A DNA stretch of 64,000 nt from assembly GCA_021555075.1 (NCBI GenBank), contig JAKGBX010000002.1, positions 236,001 through 300,000 on the forward strand. The letters are read 5' to 3'. Shown one piece after another: positions 43,233-52,826 of this stretch. Below the pieces are notes generated by a model. The model made no database searches. It saw only the letters and a list, made by a program, of their open reading frames with translations, and was not told where the DNA came from. The translations under genes were made by a program, and so were the position numbers. This DNA comes from Rhodobacteraceae bacterium LMO-JJ12 (GTDB taxonomy: Bacteria; Pseudomonadota; Alphaproteobacteria; Rhodobacterales; Rhodobacteraceae). Each line of letters begins with the position of its first letter. Positions within the stretch are counted from its first letter, which is position 1.

Positions 43233-43975
43233 GACTTGAAGGTAAGAGAGCGATCATCACGGGCGCGGCAAGCGGCTTTGGTGCGGGGATTGCACGTAAA
43301 TTTGTGGCCGAGGGCGCACAGGTCTTGATTGTGGACATGAACCATGACGGCGCGATGGAGATGGCCGAGGAATTGGGCGAGGGATCGTTTGGGTCGGCGG
43401 CGAACGTGGCCGATGGGGCGGATGTGGCCCGCGTGGTGAGCGAAGCGCAGGAGGTGTTTGGCGGGGTCGACATTCTGGTCAACAACGCCGGCGTGACGCA
43501 TTTGCCGACGCCGATGGAAGATATCAGCGAGGAAGATTTCGACCGGGTTTTTGCGGTCAACTGCAAGTCGATTTACCTTTTTGCGCGCGCCTTGGTGCCA
43601 GTGTTGAAAAAGCAGGGCAGCGGCGCGGTCTTGAACGTGTCGTCAACCGCAGGGCTGAGCCCACGCCCGAACCTGAGCTGGTATAATGCCTCGAAGGGTT
43701 GGGTGAACGTTGCGACCAAGTCGATGGCAGTTGAGCTGGCGCCATTTGGCACGCGGGTGAACGCGATCAACCCGGTGGCGGGCGAGACGCCTTTGTTGGC
43801 GAGTTTCATGGGGCAGGACACGCCGGAAGTGCGCGCCAAGTTCCTGTCGACCATCCCGCTGGGCCGGTTTTCGACGCCCGAAGATATGGGCAACGCGGCG
43901 GCCTTCTTGTGCAGCGAAGAAGCCAGCATGATCACCGGCGTGTGCATGGAAGTTGATGGCGGGCGCTGTATCTGA
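43229..43975 (+). CDS. SDR family oxidoreductase (FabG-like)
   Basis: A 248-aa classical SDR. TGAASGFGAGIARKF cofactor loop, NNAGVTH, Ser in NVSSTAGLS, YNASKGWVNVAT (YxxxK) and a C-terminal MITGVCMEVDGGRCI. NAD(P)-dependent oxidation of a secondary alcohol or the reverse. Third gene of the ALDH operon; with ALDH it could convert an alcohol to an acid in two steps. RBS AAAGGTGAG lies at the end of the upstream gene. Confidence 0.92.
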   Translation: MRLEGKRAIITGAASGFGAGIARKFVAEGAQVLIVDMNHDGAMEMAEELGEGSFGSAANVADGADVARVVSEAQEVFGGVDILVNNAGVTHLPTPMEDISEEDFDRVFAVNCKSIYLFARALVPVLKKQGSGAVLNVSSTAGLSPRPNLSWYNASKGWVNVATKSMAVELAPFGTRVNAINPVAGETPLLASFMGQDTPEVRAKFLSTIPLGRFSTPEDMGNAAAFLCSEEASMITGVCMEVDGGRCI

Positions 43976-43985
43976 GCGCGCCCGC

Positions 43986-44330
43986 TTATCCGTCGCGTGA
44001 ACGGGTGCGCCGGGCGGCAGTGCCGATCCTCTGGCGCACCTCCAGCGGCTCGTTGGCGATGGCATCGACCAGCGCGCGAAGTTCTGCCCGCACGCCGTGA
44101 AGCTGATCGACGAGAGAAATCAGCACGCCAAGCGCATCTTCGTCGAGGTCGAACTGTTCGGTGAGGTCGCACAAAAGCTCCATGCGGGCCAGATCAAGCC
44201 GACGATAGACCGGGCCCCGATCAGAATAAACCGGGGTCACGATCCGGGCCTCGACAAAGGTGACAAGCTGTGACCGGGTGAGGCGCGTGACGCTGGCGAT
44301 GGCTTCGTCTTCGGAAAAGAGATCGGTCAT
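43986..44330 (-). CDS. cbpM: Chaperone modulator CbpM
   Basis: 114 aa. A MerR-like helix-turn-helix fold with LTRSQLVTFVEARIVTPVYS at the N-terminus and an acidic central part (LTEQFDLDEDALGVLISLVD) typical of CbpM, which binds the J domain of CbpA and inhibits its co-chaperone activity. Its start overlaps the cbpA stop by 4 bp, which supports the identification. It is convergent with the SDR gene. Confidence 0.9.
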   Translation of the reverse strand: MTDLFSEDEAIASVTRLTRSQLVTFVEARIVTPVYSDRGPVYRRLDLARMELLCDLTEQFDLDEDALGVLISLVDQLHGVRAELRALVDAIANEPLEVRQRIGTAARRTRSRDG

Positions 44331-45283
44331 ATCTTCATCCCCTTGCGTGGGTCATAGTGGTTAGTCTTGCGCCAGTCCTGCATGAAGTCGGCGAGGGCAT
44401 CATCAATTTTGGGCGGCGCAACGATACGCAATTCAACCAGTTGGTCGCCGCGTTTGTCCGAGCCGATGGCAGAGGCGCCACGGCCGCGCAGGCGCAGGGT
44501 CTGGCCGCTGTTGGCCCCTTTCGGGACGGTGAGATTAACTGTGCCGTCGATGGTGGGCGCCTCGACCTTGCCGCCAAGCACGGCTTCGTCAAAGGTGATT
44601 GGCAGGGTGATCAGAATATCGTTGCCGTCGCGGCGAAACAGCGGGTGGGGCCGCACGCTGAGCGTGATGAGGGCGTCGCCGGGCGGGCCTTTGCCAAAGC
44701 CGGGATCGCCTTTGCCGCGCAGGCGGATCGTCTGGCCATCGGTACTTCCCTTGGGGATCTTGACCTTGAGCGAGGAGCCGTCGGGCAGGGTGATGTGGGT
44801 GTCGCCTCCGTTAACCGCATCGAGAAACGCCACCTCAAGCGCATAGCGCCGGTTCTGGCCACGGATATCGAAGCTTTGATTGGCGGAGCCTTGACGCCTG
44901 CCGCCGCCTTGCTGGCGCAGAAATTCGGCAAAGATGTCGGAGGCGTCGTCAAATTCCGGGCCGCCGCGGGCAGAGCGGTAGGGGTTGCCGGGGTCTTCGG
45001 CGTATTCGCGGTAATATTGGCGTTGTTGCTGGTGGGGGTGTTGTTGTTGATGGCGTTCGGCGCCGCTTGCGTCAATCTCGCCCCGATCAAACCGGGCGCG
45101 GGTTTCGGGGTCTTTCAGCAGGTCATAGGCATGTGACGCGGCCTTGAACCGGGTCTCGGCGTCGGGATCGTCGGGGTTGAGGTCAGGGTGGCTGGTGCGG
45201 GCGATCTTGCGATAGGCTTTTTTGATCTCCGCATCGGTGGCGGATTTCGTCAGGCCAAGGGCTGCATAAGGGTCGTCGCTCAT
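44327..45283 (-). CDS. cbpA: DnaJ-type co-chaperone CbpA
   Basis: 318 aa. The N-terminal J domain (about 1-70) has the HPD tripeptide in RKIARTSHPDLNPDD. A Gly/Gln/His-rich linker (about 75-130; HQQQHPHQQQRQYY) lacks the zinc finger of DnaJ. Two beta-rich C-terminal substrate-binding domains follow (LPDGSSLKVKIPKGSTDGQT, then the GDALITLSVRPHPLFRRDGN part). It stimulates DnaK ATPase and is modulated by CbpM, encoded directly downstream. Confidence 0.94.
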   Translation of the reverse strand: MSDDPYAALGLTKSATDAEIKKAYRKIARTSHPDLNPDDPDAETRFKAASHAYDLLKDPETRARFDRGEIDASGAERHQQQHPHQQQRQYYREYAEDPGNPYRSARGGPEFDDASDIFAEFLRQQGGGRRQGSANQSFDIRGQNRRYALEVAFLDAVNGGDTHITLPDGSSLKVKIPKGSTDGQTIRLRGKGDPGFGKGPPGDALITLSVRPHPLFRRDGNDILITLPITFDEAVLGGKVEAPTIDGTVNLTVPKGANSGQTLRLRGRGASAIGSDKRGDQLVELRIVAPPKIDDALADFMQDWRKTNHYDPRKGMKI

Positions 45284-45595
45284 CTGGTCCTCGCAAGAGT
45301 TGCCGATTTACCGGTTTTGGCCGGTGACAGAATGCTAAAGAGATGGCGGCTTGGTGGCTTTGATGCAAGTCATAGCCGGGTTGATCAACCAACCCGGTAA
45401 AGGAGTTGCACAAGGCCGGTGGGGAAGACGACGTTTTTACCGATCATGGGGACCGCGCAATGGTGGGTGATCCGAGGCGCATAGGCGCCAAGGCTGTATT
45501 CAGCAGGAAGTGCCGGGGGGCAAGCCAGTATTGCCAGTGCTTGCGCCCCACGATGGGGCGTGCAACGTAAGCGACGGAGTTGAAGGGAGTTGCCG
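45284..45595. other. Divergent intergenic region with a CCGGGTTG hairpin
   Basis: About 312 bp between cbpA (minus) and the MFS gene (plus). It contains a perfect inverted repeat CCGGGTTG-N6-CAACCCGG at 45376-45397, followed by AAAGGAG. A TTG-started frame after that AAAGGAG stays open to 45570 but has no recognisable protein character. I see no supported gene. Confidence 0.45.
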
Positions 45596-46774
45596 ATGCG
45601 CGCCGATCTGATCCTGCTGACGTTCGCCTATGTCCTGAGCCAGTTCTACCGCGCGTTTCTTGCCGTGCTGACCGAAATTCTCGAGGTGGATATCGGGGCG
45701 AGCCCTGAGGCGTTGGCGACGGCGTCGGGGTTTTGGTTTCTCGCTTTTGCGGCGATGCAGTTGCCTGTTGGCTGGGCGCTGGACCGGGTCGGGCCGAGGC
45801 GGACGGTTTCCGTGCTGTTGTTGATTGGCGGGGCGGGCGGCGCGGCGGTTTTTGCCGTGGCGCAGACGCCTGCGCATCTGTCGATTGCGATGCTGCTTTT
45901 GGGGGTTGGGTGTTCGCCGGTATTGATGGCATCCTACTATATCTTTGCGCGGGTCTATTCGCCGGGCGTGTTTGCCACGTTGGCGGCGGTGATCCTTGGG
46001 GTGGGGAGTGTCGGCAATCTGGCCTCGGCGCTTCCGACGACGTTGGCGGTTGAGGCGATTGGCTGGCGTTCGGTGCTGTGGATCATGGCGGGGGTGAGTG
46101 CCGCAACGGCGGCGGGCTTGTTCGTGATGGTGCGCGACCCTGAGCGGGTGGTGAGTGACGAGAAGGGTTCGGTTCTCGATCTGTTGAAGATGCCGGCGCT
46201 GTGGCTGATCTTTCCGTTGATGTTTTTCCAATATGTTCCGGCGGCGGGGCTGCGCGGGCTGTGGATCGGGCCGTATTTCACCGATGTGTTCGGCGCGGGT
46301 GCCGGGCCGGTGGGCAATGTGACCCTGATCATGGGGGCGGCGATGATTGCGGGAACCTTCTTTTATGGCCCGCTCGACCGGATACTGGGCACGCGAAAAT
46401 GGGTGATTGTGGGAGGCAACGTCATGTCGCTTGCCGCAATCACGGCCCTGGCCATGTTGCCGCATGACGTGATGTGGCGGGCGGTTGTTCTGGTGGCGGC
46501 GGTGGGTTTCTTCGGGGCGTCCTTCCCGGTGATGATGGCGCATGGACGTAGTTTCTATCCGCCGCATCTTGTGGGGCGGGGGGTCACGTTGATGAACCTT
46601 TTCGGAATTGGCGGTGTCGGGGTGATGCAGGTGATTTCCGGCAAGGTTTACAGCGTGGTCGAGGGCGCGGAACGTGGCGCGCAGTTTCCTTATCAAGTGC
46701 TGTTCGGATTTTTTGCGGTAACGGTTTTGGTCGGTTTGGTGATCTATCTCTTTAGCGAAGATCGCACCGGCTAG
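45596..46774 (+). CDS. MFS transporter
   Basis: 392 aa from ATG at 45596 (MRADLILLTFAYVLSQFYRA), with AAGGGAG 6 bp upstream; a TTG two codons earlier is less likely. About 12 hydrophobic segments and the MFS loop-2/3 signature GWALDRVGPRRTVSVLLLIG. The second half includes FFYGPLDRILGTRKWVIVGG, a second DR..G.R-type loop. Substrate unknown. It is convergent with the MATE gene, with a 9-bp stem hairpin between them. Confidence 0.9.
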   Translation: MRADLILLTFAYVLSQFYRAFLAVLTEILEVDIGASPEALATASGFWFLAFAAMQLPVGWALDRVGPRRTVSVLLLIGGAGGAAVFAVAQTPAHLSIAMLLLGVGCSPVLMASYYIFARVYSPGVFATLAAVILGVGSVGNLASALPTTLAVEAIGWRSVLWIMAGVSAATAAGLFVMVRDPERVVSDEKGSVLDLLKMPALWLIFPLMFFQYVPAAGLRGLWIGPYFTDVFGAGAGPVGNVTLIMGAAMIAGTFFYGPLDRILGTRKWVIVGGNVMSLAAITALAMLPHDVMWRAVVLVAAVGFFGASFPVMMAHGRSFYPPHLVGRGVTLMNLFGIGGVGVMQVISGKVYSVVEGAERGAQFPYQVLFGFFAVTVLVGLVIYLFSEDRTG

Positions 46775-46780
46775 GAGCGA

Positions 46781-46804
46781 ACGGGGGCAAGGAGATGCCC
46801 CCGT
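46781..46804. terminator. GC hairpin between convergent MFS and MATE genes
   Basis: ACGGGGGCA / TGCCCCCGT, a perfect 9-bp stem with a 6-nt loop (AGGAGA), in the 39-bp gap between the two stops. No T-tract on either side, so it may work with Rho or only protect 3' ends. Confidence 0.55.
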
Positions 46805-46813
46805 CGCGGTCGT

Positions 46814-48160
46814 TCAGGCCCGAAACAGTGGGCGCGCGACGACGATGGTGAGCGCCAGCACCAAGACCTCTGCCACCGGGCCAGCCAGCCAGATGCCCCA
46901 TTCGCCGATGAGCAATGGCAGCAAGACTATGAGCGGCAGGGTGAAGAGATAGGCGCGCGACAGGCCTAGAAGCCCGGCGCGACGTGCGTCGCCTATCGCC
47001 TGATAGTAGGTGGCAATCATCATCATTGGGCCAAATAGAAACATGGTGGCGGTATTGGCCGGAAGGATGCGCGCCAATTCGGATTGAATCGCCGGATCAT
47101 CGACAAAGATCGCGCCGAGATGGGGCGCAGAGAGAGCGAAGATCAGCTGAACCGCGACGCAGTAGATGAATGCGAGGGTGATCGCATGGGACAGGCTTTG
47201 ACGCGTGCGGGCGATTTCGCCTGCGCCCTGGTTGTTTCCGGCGATGGTTTGAAACGCCATGGCCAGCCCCAGAAGCGGCAGGAAGGTAAAGGTAATCAAC
47301 CGGGTGATGATTCCGAACGCGCCGCTGGTGGCGGCATAGGTGTCAGCCGCCCAGGTTTGGATCATGACAAGGGTCAGCCCCGCCGAAAGCGAGAGGCCGA
47401 TATAGCCAAGGCTGTTGGGGGCTCCGAGCGCGAGAATCGCGGGCCAGTCTTTGGCGGTGGGGCGCAGGGCGGTGAGGGGTTGTTGTGTGCTTTGACGCGT
47501 CACGAGCAGTATTGCCAAGGCAAGACCCTGGGCCAAGGCGGTGCCATAGGCCGAACCGACCACACCAAAGCCAAGCCGCGCGACCAACAGCCAATCAAAG
47601 AAAATATTGAGCAGGGCCGAGAGCAGCATGATCACGGTCATCAGGGTCAGTTGCCCGCGCGAGCGCAGTGCGTTGACATTGATCGCCAGAATGAAGGTGA
47701 GCGGCGAAAACAGGATGACGATGCGAATATAGCTATGCCCCAGATCAGCCAGAAGCGGTGAGCCATTGGCCAGTTGGCGCGCGAGGGCCGGACCAAACAA
47801 GACATTCCCCAGCATGAGAAGGGCGCAAACCAGCAGAGCGAGACCAAGGGCAGAGGCGAGGGCAGAGGCCGCACCAAAGGAATCGGCGGCACCGATACGG
47901 CGGGCATAGACCGAGGAAAAGCCGCTTCCGACCAAGTTCGAAAGCGCCACGACGATCATGTAGAACGGAAACATCAGAGTTACGGCGACAAGAGCGTCGG
48001 CCCCGACATAGACACCGAGAAAATAGGCATCAACGACAGTAAACAGCCCGTTGATGGTCATGACCAGAACGATGGGCAATGCCGTTTTGGCGAATAGCGG
48101 CAAAAGCGCGCCGCGCAGATAGATATTGTCGCCTTGTGGCGTGGTCGAAAGATCAGACAT
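46814..48160 (-). CDS. MATE family efflux transporter
   Basis: 448 aa from ATG at 48160 (MSDLSTTPQGDNIYLRGALL). A longer frame to 48376 has Arg/Pro-rich, non-membrane sequence and is rejected. The family pattern of 12 membrane helices in two halves is visible: TALPIVLVMTINGLFTVVDA then YFLGVYVGADALVAV, and in the second half GAPNSLGYIGLSLSAGLTLV with FQTIAGNNQGAGEIARTRQS. It exports cationic drugs or metabolites by Na+ or H+ antiport. Confidence 0.91.
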   Translation of the reverse strand: MSDLSTTPQGDNIYLRGALLPLFAKTALPIVLVMTINGLFTVVDAYFLGVYVGADALVAVTLMFPFYMIVVALSNLVGSGFSSVYARRIGAADSFGAASALASALGLALLVCALLMLGNVLFGPALARQLANGSPLLADLGHSYIRIVILFSPLTFILAINVNALRSRGQLTLMTVIMLLSALLNIFFDWLLVARLGFGVVGSAYGTALAQGLALAILLVTRQSTQQPLTALRPTAKDWPAILALGAPNSLGYIGLSLSAGLTLVMIQTWAADTYAATSGAFGIITRLITFTFLPLLGLAMAFQTIAGNNQGAGEIARTRQSLSHAITLAFIYCVAVQLIFALSAPHLGAIFVDDPAIQSELARILPANTATMFLFGPMMMIATYYQAIGDARRAGLLGLSRAYLFTLPLIVLLPLLIGEWGIWLAGPVAEVLVLALTIVVARPLFRA

Positions 48161-48479
48161 CCAGAACCTCAATTCCATGTTCAGATGCGGGAGAAGAGTT
48201 GGAGCTCGCGTTTCCAACGGACCGCATGAAATGGAACGGTTCGCCAATGCTTCGAACTTCACCATGGCAAGAGCCAGCGAGCGGCGGGGGTTCGACGCCC
48301 CATGAGCGATGGGAATAGGGGAGCCGGGGGCACGCGTCAATCTATGGTGCGGGGGCGGGTGCTGCGGGTATATCAAGGCTGTTGCGGCAACATCACACGA
48401 ATGGTGATGTGTTACGCTCTTCCCCCCGGCGCCGGGGCGGGCTATGAGGCGCTGTTATCCTAAGAAGGAGTCCTTTGAA
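48161..48479. other. Divergent intergenic region upstream of asd with an inverted repeat
   Basis: About 319 bp between the MATE gene (minus) and asd (plus). It holds an inverted repeat ACATCAC-N7-GTGATGT at 48390-48410, 70 bp upstream of asd, which could be an operator or leader hairpin, and a GC-rich stretch CCCCCCGGCGCCGGGGCGGG before the asd RBS. No gene is supported. Confidence 0.5.
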
Positions 48480-49502
48480 ATGGGCTATAACGTTGTTGTT
48501 GTCGGGGCCACAGGAAATGTGGGCCGTGAAATGCTGAACATCCTCGCCGAGCGCGAGTTCCCCATCGACAAGATTGCCGTGGTTGCAAGCCGCCGCAGCC
48601 TTGGCACCGAGGTGAGCTTTGGCGACAAGACCCTGAAGACGACAGATCTGGATACGTTTGATTTTACCGGATGGGACATGGCGCTTTTTGCTGTCGGTTC
48701 GGAAGCCACGAAGATCTATGCCCCCAAGGCCGCCAAAGCGGGTTGTGTGGTGATCGATAACTCGTCGCTCTATCGCTATGATACGGACGTGCCTTTGATC
48801 GTGCCGGAAGTGAATCCGCAGGCGGTGCATGGCTATTCCAAGAAGAACATCATTGCCAATCCGAACTGCTCAACCGCGCAGATGGTTGTCGCGTTGAAGC
48901 CGCTGCATGATCGCGCGACGATCAAGCGCGTGGTGGTGAGCACCTATCAATCGGTATCGGGTGCCGGCAAAGAGGGCATTGACGAGCTCTGGGATCAGAC
49001 CAAGTCGATGTATAACCCGACCGATGACAAGCCGGCCAAGAAGTTCACCAAGCAGATTGCTTTTAACGTGATCCCGCATATCGACGTGTTCATGGACAGC
49101 GGTGAGACCAAGGAAGAATGGAAGATGGTCGCCGAGACCAAGAAGATCGTCGATCCCAAGATCAAGGTCACGGCGACTTGTGTGCGGGTGCCTGTGTTCG
49201 TGGGTCATTCCGAGGCGGTGAATATCGAATTTGAAGAGCATCTCGACGAGGATGAGGCGCGCGATATCCTACGTGAAGCGCCGGGTGTCATGGTGATCGA
49301 TAAACGCGAAGACGGTGGTTACGTGACGCCGGTGGAATGCGTTGGCGATTTCGCCACGTTCATTTCGCGCATCCGTCAGGACAGTACGATTGATAACGGG
49401 CTGAACCTGTGGTGCGTTAGCGACAACCTGCGCAAGGGCGCGGCGCTCAATGCGGTGCAGATTGCCGAGCTTCTTGGACGTGAGTGCCTGAAGAAGGGCT
49501 AA
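48480..49502 (+). CDS. asd: Aspartate-semialdehyde dehydrogenase
   Basis: 340 aa from ATG at 48480 (MGYNVVVVGATGNVGREMLN), with AAGGAG 9 bp upstream. NADP loop GATGNVG, active-site Cys in NPNCSTAQMVVALKPLHD, SVSGAGKEG, and the VRVPVFVGHSEAVNIEFEEH stretch with the catalytic His. It reduces aspartyl phosphate to the semialdehyde for lysine, threonine, methionine and diaminopimelate synthesis. Monocistronic, with a strong terminator. Confidence 0.96.
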   Translation: MGYNVVVVGATGNVGREMLNILAEREFPIDKIAVVASRRSLGTEVSFGDKTLKTTDLDTFDFTGWDMALFAVGSEATKIYAPKAAKAGCVVIDNSSLYRYDTDVPLIVPEVNPQAVHGYSKKNIIANPNCSTAQMVVALKPLHDRATIKRVVVSTYQSVSGAGKEGIDELWDQTKSMYNPTDDKPAKKFTKQIAFNVIPHIDVFMDSGETKEEWKMVAETKKIVDPKIKVTATCVRVPVFVGHSEAVNIEFEEHLDEDEARDILREAPGVMVIDKREDGGYVTPVECVGDFATFISRIRQDSTIDNGLNLWCVSDNLRKGAALNAVQIAELLGRECLKKG

Positions 49503-49524
49503 GGCCGCTCGTTTCGGTTTTTTG

Positions 49525-49558
49525 GGGCAGGGGATGGTAACATCCGCTGCCCTTTTTT
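49525..49558 (+). terminator. Rho-independent terminator of asd
   Basis: A 12-bp stem with one mismatch (GGGCAGGGGATG / CATCCGCTGCCC), GTAA loop and TTTTTT at 49553-49558, starting 23 bp after the asd stop. Confidence 0.92.
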
Positions 49559-49704
49559 GTTTGGGTGGTCGGGGTATGGGCGAAAAGATTTCGAAATTTT
49601 TCCAAGGATCGGGCAGGTGCGCGCGTCATACCGTCATGCCCCTTTCCTTTACCGGTGGGTTGAGGTTTGATCGGGGCGAAAGATCAATATTGGAGATTTC
49701 GATT

Positions 49705-51333
49705 ATGCGTGTTCTGCCCGTTGTTTTAGCCTTTTTCCCCACCTTCGTTCTGGCCGACGAAATCATGCTTACAAGCCAGATATCGGATGTGACGCTCTAT
49801 CCGCAGGGCGCCAAGATCGTGCGGCGTGTGCCGTTTGAAGCGGCGGCGGGGCGGCACGATCTGCAACTGATCGACCTGCCGCAAGGCACACCGATGGAGA
49901 CTGTGCGGGTCAGCCTTGAGGGGGCAAGCATGGGCGCGGTGAAGCTGCGCGATGATTATGTGCCGCCTGTGGCGGACCGTGAAAGCGATGAATTGAAGGC
50001 GGCACGCGAAAACGTTGAGCGGCTGGAAGAGGCGATGCGGGCCAAGGCCGATGAGGCGCAGGCGATACGCGCCGCCGGGGAGGCCGCCGATACGCGCATT
50101 CAGTTCCTGCGTCAGCTTAGTGAGGGCCAAGCGCTGAACGGGGTGGGGGCCGACGATCTGCGCAACATTTCCCGCATGGTGGGCGAAGAAACTCTGGCGG
50201 CGCGTCAGGCGGCATTGAGCGCCGAGGGGCAGGCGCGCGCTGTGGACCGCGAGGTGAAAGAGTTGGCCAAGGCGCTGGACAAGGCGCGCCAAGCGGTTCA
50301 GGCGTTGGCGCCCGAGGGCGAGGCGCGCAATCTCGTGCAAGTGTCGGTGAGTTCTGATGCGGCGATGCAGGGTGTTCTTGAGATCAGTTATTATGATTGG
50401 CGCGCCAGTTGGTCGCCGGTTTATGATGCTTACCTCGACCGGGAGGCGGCAACCGTCACGTTGAAACGCGGGGCGCTGGTGCGCCAGAATACCGGGGAAA
50501 ACTGGGCCAATGTGGCGGTGACAATGTCGACCAATGCGCCGGAAGGGGCGGTCGCGCCCGAGAGGCTTTGGCCAGATTTCAGGCGGATCGTAGACCCGGC
50601 AGAAGTGCAGCCGACAGCGCGGATGAAGCGCTCGGATTCCGCTGTTCTGGGCGCGATGGTCGAACCCGCGATGGAATCGCCCGTGATGGTAGAAGAAGCC
50701 ACGGCAAGCTTTGACGGGTTGAGCGTGAGCTATGACTATCCCGGCACGCTGGCATTGGCATCATCGGCCGATACGGTGCGGCTTGCGCTGGGCGAGTTGA
50801 GCTTTGACGCCGAGATCAAGGCCGTGGCGGTGCCGAAGCGGGACCGGACCGCGTTTCTGGTGGCGGAGTTCACCAATACCTCGGGCGAATTGATCCTGCC
50901 AAGCACGCTGACCCAGCTTTTCCGCGATGGTGATTTTGTCGGGGAATATGGCAACGGTGAGCCGATTGCGGCAGGGGCCGAGGCACGTCTGCCGTTCGGG
51001 CCGATCGAAGGGTTGCAGCTTAGCCGGGTGAATGAGCGCAACGAGGGGGATCGCGGGGTGCTGAGCCGGTCAAATGAGATCACCGAGAATGTGGTGATCG
51101 AGGTGGAGAACCTGACCGGGGAAAGCTGGCCTCTCAGGGTGCTGGATCAGGTGCCTTATTCTGAGCAAGAGGATTTGGTCATCACCTGGAATGCGCAACC
51201 GAGACCGACGCAGGTGGATGTCGATGATCAAAAGGGCGTTCTGGCGTGGGAAAGCGAGATTGCGGCGGGTGGGACGTTTGAGATTAACCTGAACTATTCG
51301 CTGCAATGGCCGGATGGAAAGATTTTGCGTTAA
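49705..51333 (+). CDS. DUF4139/MuiA family secreted protein
   Basis: 542 aa from ATG at 49705 (MRVLPVVLAFFPTFVLADEI), RBS TTGGAG 9 bp upstream. Sec signal peptide ends near residue 18 (VLA/DE). N-terminal DUF4140 domain (about 25-120: LTSQISDVTLYPQGAKIVRR), a coiled-coil region (about 95-210, many Ala/Glu/Arg heptads), then the DUF4139 beta-rich domain (about 220-542: LEISYYDWRASWSPVYDAYL). The family includes the mucoidy inhibitor MuiA; the molecular function is unknown. Exported to the periplasm. Confidence 0.9.
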   Translation: MRVLPVVLAFFPTFVLADEIMLTSQISDVTLYPQGAKIVRRVPFEAAAGRHDLQLIDLPQGTPMETVRVSLEGASMGAVKLRDDYVPPVADRESDELKAARENVERLEEAMRAKADEAQAIRAAGEAADTRIQFLRQLSEGQALNGVGADDLRNISRMVGEETLAARQAALSAEGQARAVDREVKELAKALDKARQAVQALAPEGEARNLVQVSVSSDAAMQGVLEISYYDWRASWSPVYDAYLDREAATVTLKRGALVRQNTGENWANVAVTMSTNAPEGAVAPERLWPDFRRIVDPAEVQPTARMKRSDSAVLGAMVEPAMESPVMVEEATASFDGLSVSYDYPGTLALASSADTVRLALGELSFDAEIKAVAVPKRDRTAFLVAEFTNTSGELILPSTLTQLFRDGDFVGEYGNGEPIAAGAEARLPFGPIEGLQLSRVNERNEGDRGVLSRSNEITENVVIEVENLTGESWPLRVLDQVPYSEQEDLVITWNAQPRPTQVDVDDQKGVLAWESEIAAGGTFEINLNYSLQWPDGKILR

Positions 51334-51378
51334 GAGGTGCGGCTGGCTCCGGGCATAAGCCTGGGGCCGCCATCCGGC

Positions 51379-51915
51379 TTAATTGCTTTCTGCCAACGAC
51401 TTGAGGTTGGCGAGGCCTTTTTCGTAATCGGCGCCGATCCAGCCGTCCATCATCAGGCCCAGCCAACGGCCCATGGGGGACATGCCCATGTCGGTATCAA
51501 GGCTCCATGTGATCAGGGTATCTGAGCCCGCAGGTTCAAGAACAAAAGCGGCCTTGGCAGTGCCCATTTCTTCGCCGAAATCAAGATCGGTTTCGACACG
51601 TTTGGGCGCTTCACTGGCGGTGATCACCTGTTTGCCGTTGCCGACATTGGGGTGGTCGGACGACCATTCGAGGGTGTTGCCAATGCCCGAGTCGGGGCCG
51701 GAGTAGACCAGTTTTGCCTCGGGATCGCGCGACAACCAAGGCGACCAAGCCTGACCCGCCTGCAACGAATTGACCAGCGGGAAGACCGCTTCGGGGGCGG
51801 CATTTATGGTGATCGAGCGCGCGACGCTGACGTGGCGGGGCAGCAGGTAACTGACCGCGACCAATACTACAATCAGGGCGATGAATAATAGAAACAGGCG
51901 TCTGACAAACCGCAT
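51379..51915 (-). CDS. SRPBCC family protein with N-terminal membrane anchor
   Basis: 178 aa. An N-terminal hydrophobic segment (about 5-25: RRLFLLFIALIVVLVAVSYL) is followed by a START/Bet v1-like domain (SVARSITINAAPEAVFPLVN, AWSPWLSRDPEAKLVY, WSLDTDMGMSPMGRWLGLMM). SRPBCC domains bind hydrophobic ligands in a deep pocket. No catalytic role can be read. It is convergent with the DUF4139 gene. Confidence 0.85.
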   Translation of the reverse strand: MRFVRRLFLLFIALIVVLVAVSYLLPRHVSVARSITINAAPEAVFPLVNSLQAGQAWSPWLSRDPEAKLVYSGPDSGIGNTLEWSSDHPNVGNGKQVITASEAPKRVETDLDFGEEMGTAKAAFVLEPAGSDTLITWSLDTDMGMSPMGRWLGLMMDGWIGADYEKGLANLKSLAESN

Positions 51916-52023
51916 GAGCCGATCCTTTGGCAGGAGGGTAAGAGTGCAAATGATAGCACGTTTTCCCCCCTCCGGCGATGACCGGTGAACGCGACATAGT
52001 GGCAGGTCGGCAAGGGTCTCGAC

Positions 52024-52671
52024 TCAGACCGGGCGAAAGCCGCCGATTTCGGGCAGATACTGTTCAACCGAGCCTTCACCGATGTCGTTCCAGAGCCCGT
52101 GCAGCGACAGGCGGCCTGTTTTGACCTCGTCTTGAACGAATGGGAAGGTCATCAAGTTTTCCAGGGAAACCAGCACGGATTCTTTTTCCAGCATTCTGGC
52201 GCGGTCTTCGGCGGGCGCATCCTTCACACGCTCGAATCCGGGGCGTAGAATGTCCATCCAGCGACCAACAAAGCTGGTCTTTTCTTCCAGTTCGGGCGCG
52301 TGGCCGGTGCACATATCAAGGCAACCCTGCACGCCGCCGCAATTGGAATGGCCGAGCACAAGGATATGCGCGACCTTGAGTTCGGACACCGCATATTCGA
52401 TTGTTGCCGAGGTGCCGTGCTGCTCTCCATCGGGTTGATAGGGCGGCACAAGATTGGCGATGTTGCGATGAATAAAGAATTCGCCCTGATCAGCGCCGAA
52501 AATCGAGGTGACATGCACGCGGCTGTCACAGCATGAAATCACCATCGCGCGCGGGCGTTGGCCTTCATCTGCGAGGCGGTGATACCAGCTTTCATTTTCG
52601 GCGTAAGTGGTTGCTTTCCAACCATGAAAGCGTTGAACCAGATAGGATGGCAGCGGTTTGGCGTTTTGCAT
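52024..52671 (-). CDS. Beta-class carbonic anhydrase
   Basis: 215 aa from ATG at 52671 (MQNAKPLPSYLVQRFHGWKA), with GGAG 5 bp before the start. Zinc ligands are visible: Cys and Asp in MVISCCDSRVHVTSIFGADQ, and His and Cys in LGHSNCGGVQGCLDM. It interconverts CO2 and bicarbonate, feeding carboxylases and pH balance. A longer frame to 52746 carries no good start. Confidence 0.94.
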   Translation of the reverse strand: MQNAKPLPSYLVQRFHGWKATTYAENESWYHRLADEGQRPRAMVISCCDSRVHVTSIFGADQGEFFIHRNIANLVPPYQPDGEQHGTSATIEYAVSELKVAHILVLGHSNCGGVQGCLDMCTGHAPELEEKTSFVGRWMDILRPGFERVKDAPAEDRARMLEKESVLVSLENLMTFPFVQDEVKTGRLSLHGLWNDIGEGSVEQYLPEIGGFRPV

Positions 52672-52826
52672 GTCGGCTCCCGTGTTGGTAGGCGAATTGC
52701 GCGCTGGATAGCGGGAATTCGCCGCGAATTCGAGAGAAATCAACATCCGGTCTAAACCATTTGGGAAGATTATTCAGGCCATGATCCCTCAAAGCCGTGG
52801 GGGCAAAGAGACGAAAGGGTGAAATC